Assembly (NCBI GenBank): GCA_964580455.1
Contig: CAZOKO010000068.1
Span: 1-14,842, forward strand
DNA from: CAZOKO01 sp964580455
GTDB taxonomy: Bacteria; Desulfobacterota; WTBG01
Direction: 5' to 3'
DNA length: 14,842 bases
In this document: positions 14,573-14,842 of the stretch, one piece after another
Layout of the letters: the number at the start of each line of letters is the position of its first letter
How positions within the stretch are numbered: the stretch's first letter is position 1
Notes under the pieces: model-generated
The model's input: the letters and a program-made list of their open reading frames with translations, nothing else
Database searches by the model: none
Told to the model about the DNA's origin: nothing
Position numbers and translations under genes: made by a program

Positions 14573-14842
14573 ATGAAGAACAAGGTATTCTTCGCAAACA
14601 TGAGAACAAGTGCTAATAATAATTTTTTTAATAAGCTAGATCTCCTGCTAGAAAAAATTGGTATTGAGTCAAGAATTAAAAAAATAGTCTGATTGCCGTA
14701 AAACTCCACTTTGGAGAAAGGGGTAATACGGCTTTTATTCCTCCAATATTTGTGAGGAAAATAGTTGATAAGGTAAAACAATACGAAGGCGCCGTTTGTC
14801 AAGGTAGTTGTCACCTGAAAGTTTTCATTTAAGCTACCTCAC
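14573..14842 (+). pseudogene. Frameshifted 5' remnant of a DUF362-family (iron-sulfur-related) gene
   Basis: ATG at 14573 has TAGGAG 6 nt upstream and lies 15 nt after lptD. It encodes 39 residues (MKNKVFFANMRTSANN...) and stops at TGA 14690-14692. The homologous reading continues in the -1 frame from the 7-A run at 14678-14684: IAVKLHFGERGNTAFIPPIF then VRKIVDKVKQYEGA (14692-14793). This is the conserved N-terminus of DUF362 proteins. APFV then returns in the first frame (14789-14800), after which the family's TDTNTLY-like segment is absent and both frames stop (14816-14818 and 14830-14832). At least two indels and a loss of similarity point to a decaying gene. Assembly error near the edge is the main alternative. 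DUF362 proteins often carry ferredoxin-like clusters, but that part is not in view. Confidence 0.7.

Noticed and set aside
14678..14692. Programmed -1 frameshift in the DUF362 gene
   Set aside because: The zero-frame context (ATT AAA AAA ATA) lacks a tandem slippery heptamer, and the downstream frame is broken again, so decay or error is more likely.
1..14842. CRISPR array, tRNA, rRNA, transposase or phage genes
   Set aside because: No regularly spaced repeats, tRNA cloverleaf, rRNA signature or transposase/integrase motif was seen on either strand.

Overview
The window is AT-rich and comes from a diderm (Gram-negative) bacterium. An outer-membrane LPS-assembly protein (LptD), signal peptides and proteobacterial-type Trp enzymes support this. 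The order trpB-trpA-(one gene)-folC-lptD recalls the trpB-trpA-accD-folC-lptD arrangement of Desulfobacterota and relatives. The carboxypeptidase-regulatory repeats and C-terminal module of the secreted peptidase are a style common in Desulfobacterota, Nitrospirota and anammox Planctomycetota. The exact lineage cannot be fixed from this sequence.

Layout. Bases 2-136 hold the tail of an unrecognised + strand gene. A convergent minus-strand pair follows: a 180-aa exported protein of unknown function (2305-2847) and, 27 nt downstream of it, a secreted M64-type zinc metallopeptidase (175-2277). A roughly 500-nt AT-rich divergent spacer separates this pair from the Trp operon.

The Trp operon (3288-9530) has a TTGACA-N17-TACAAA promoter, a 31-codon leader peptide with three Trp codons, and overlapping hairpins that form an attenuator with a U-run terminator. 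The genes trpE, trpG, trpD, trpC, trpB and trpA follow with short gaps. trpF is absent. Ten bases after trpA comes a GAF + HD-GYP signalling protein, in the place where accD often stands.

After a hairpin- and repeat-bearing gap come folC (10961-12238) and lptD (12362-14557). The window ends in a frameshifted remnant of a DUF362-family gene.

Functionally, the core converts chorismate to tryptophan and is controlled by charged tRNA-Trp through translation of the leader. The most notable items are: the attenuator, whose Trp codons lie too far upstream to mask segment 1 directly and which may use an extra pairing; a GC-rich repeat that occurs both inside the peptidase reading frame and in the gap before folC; the signalling gene joined to the trp operon; and the broken DUF362 gene.
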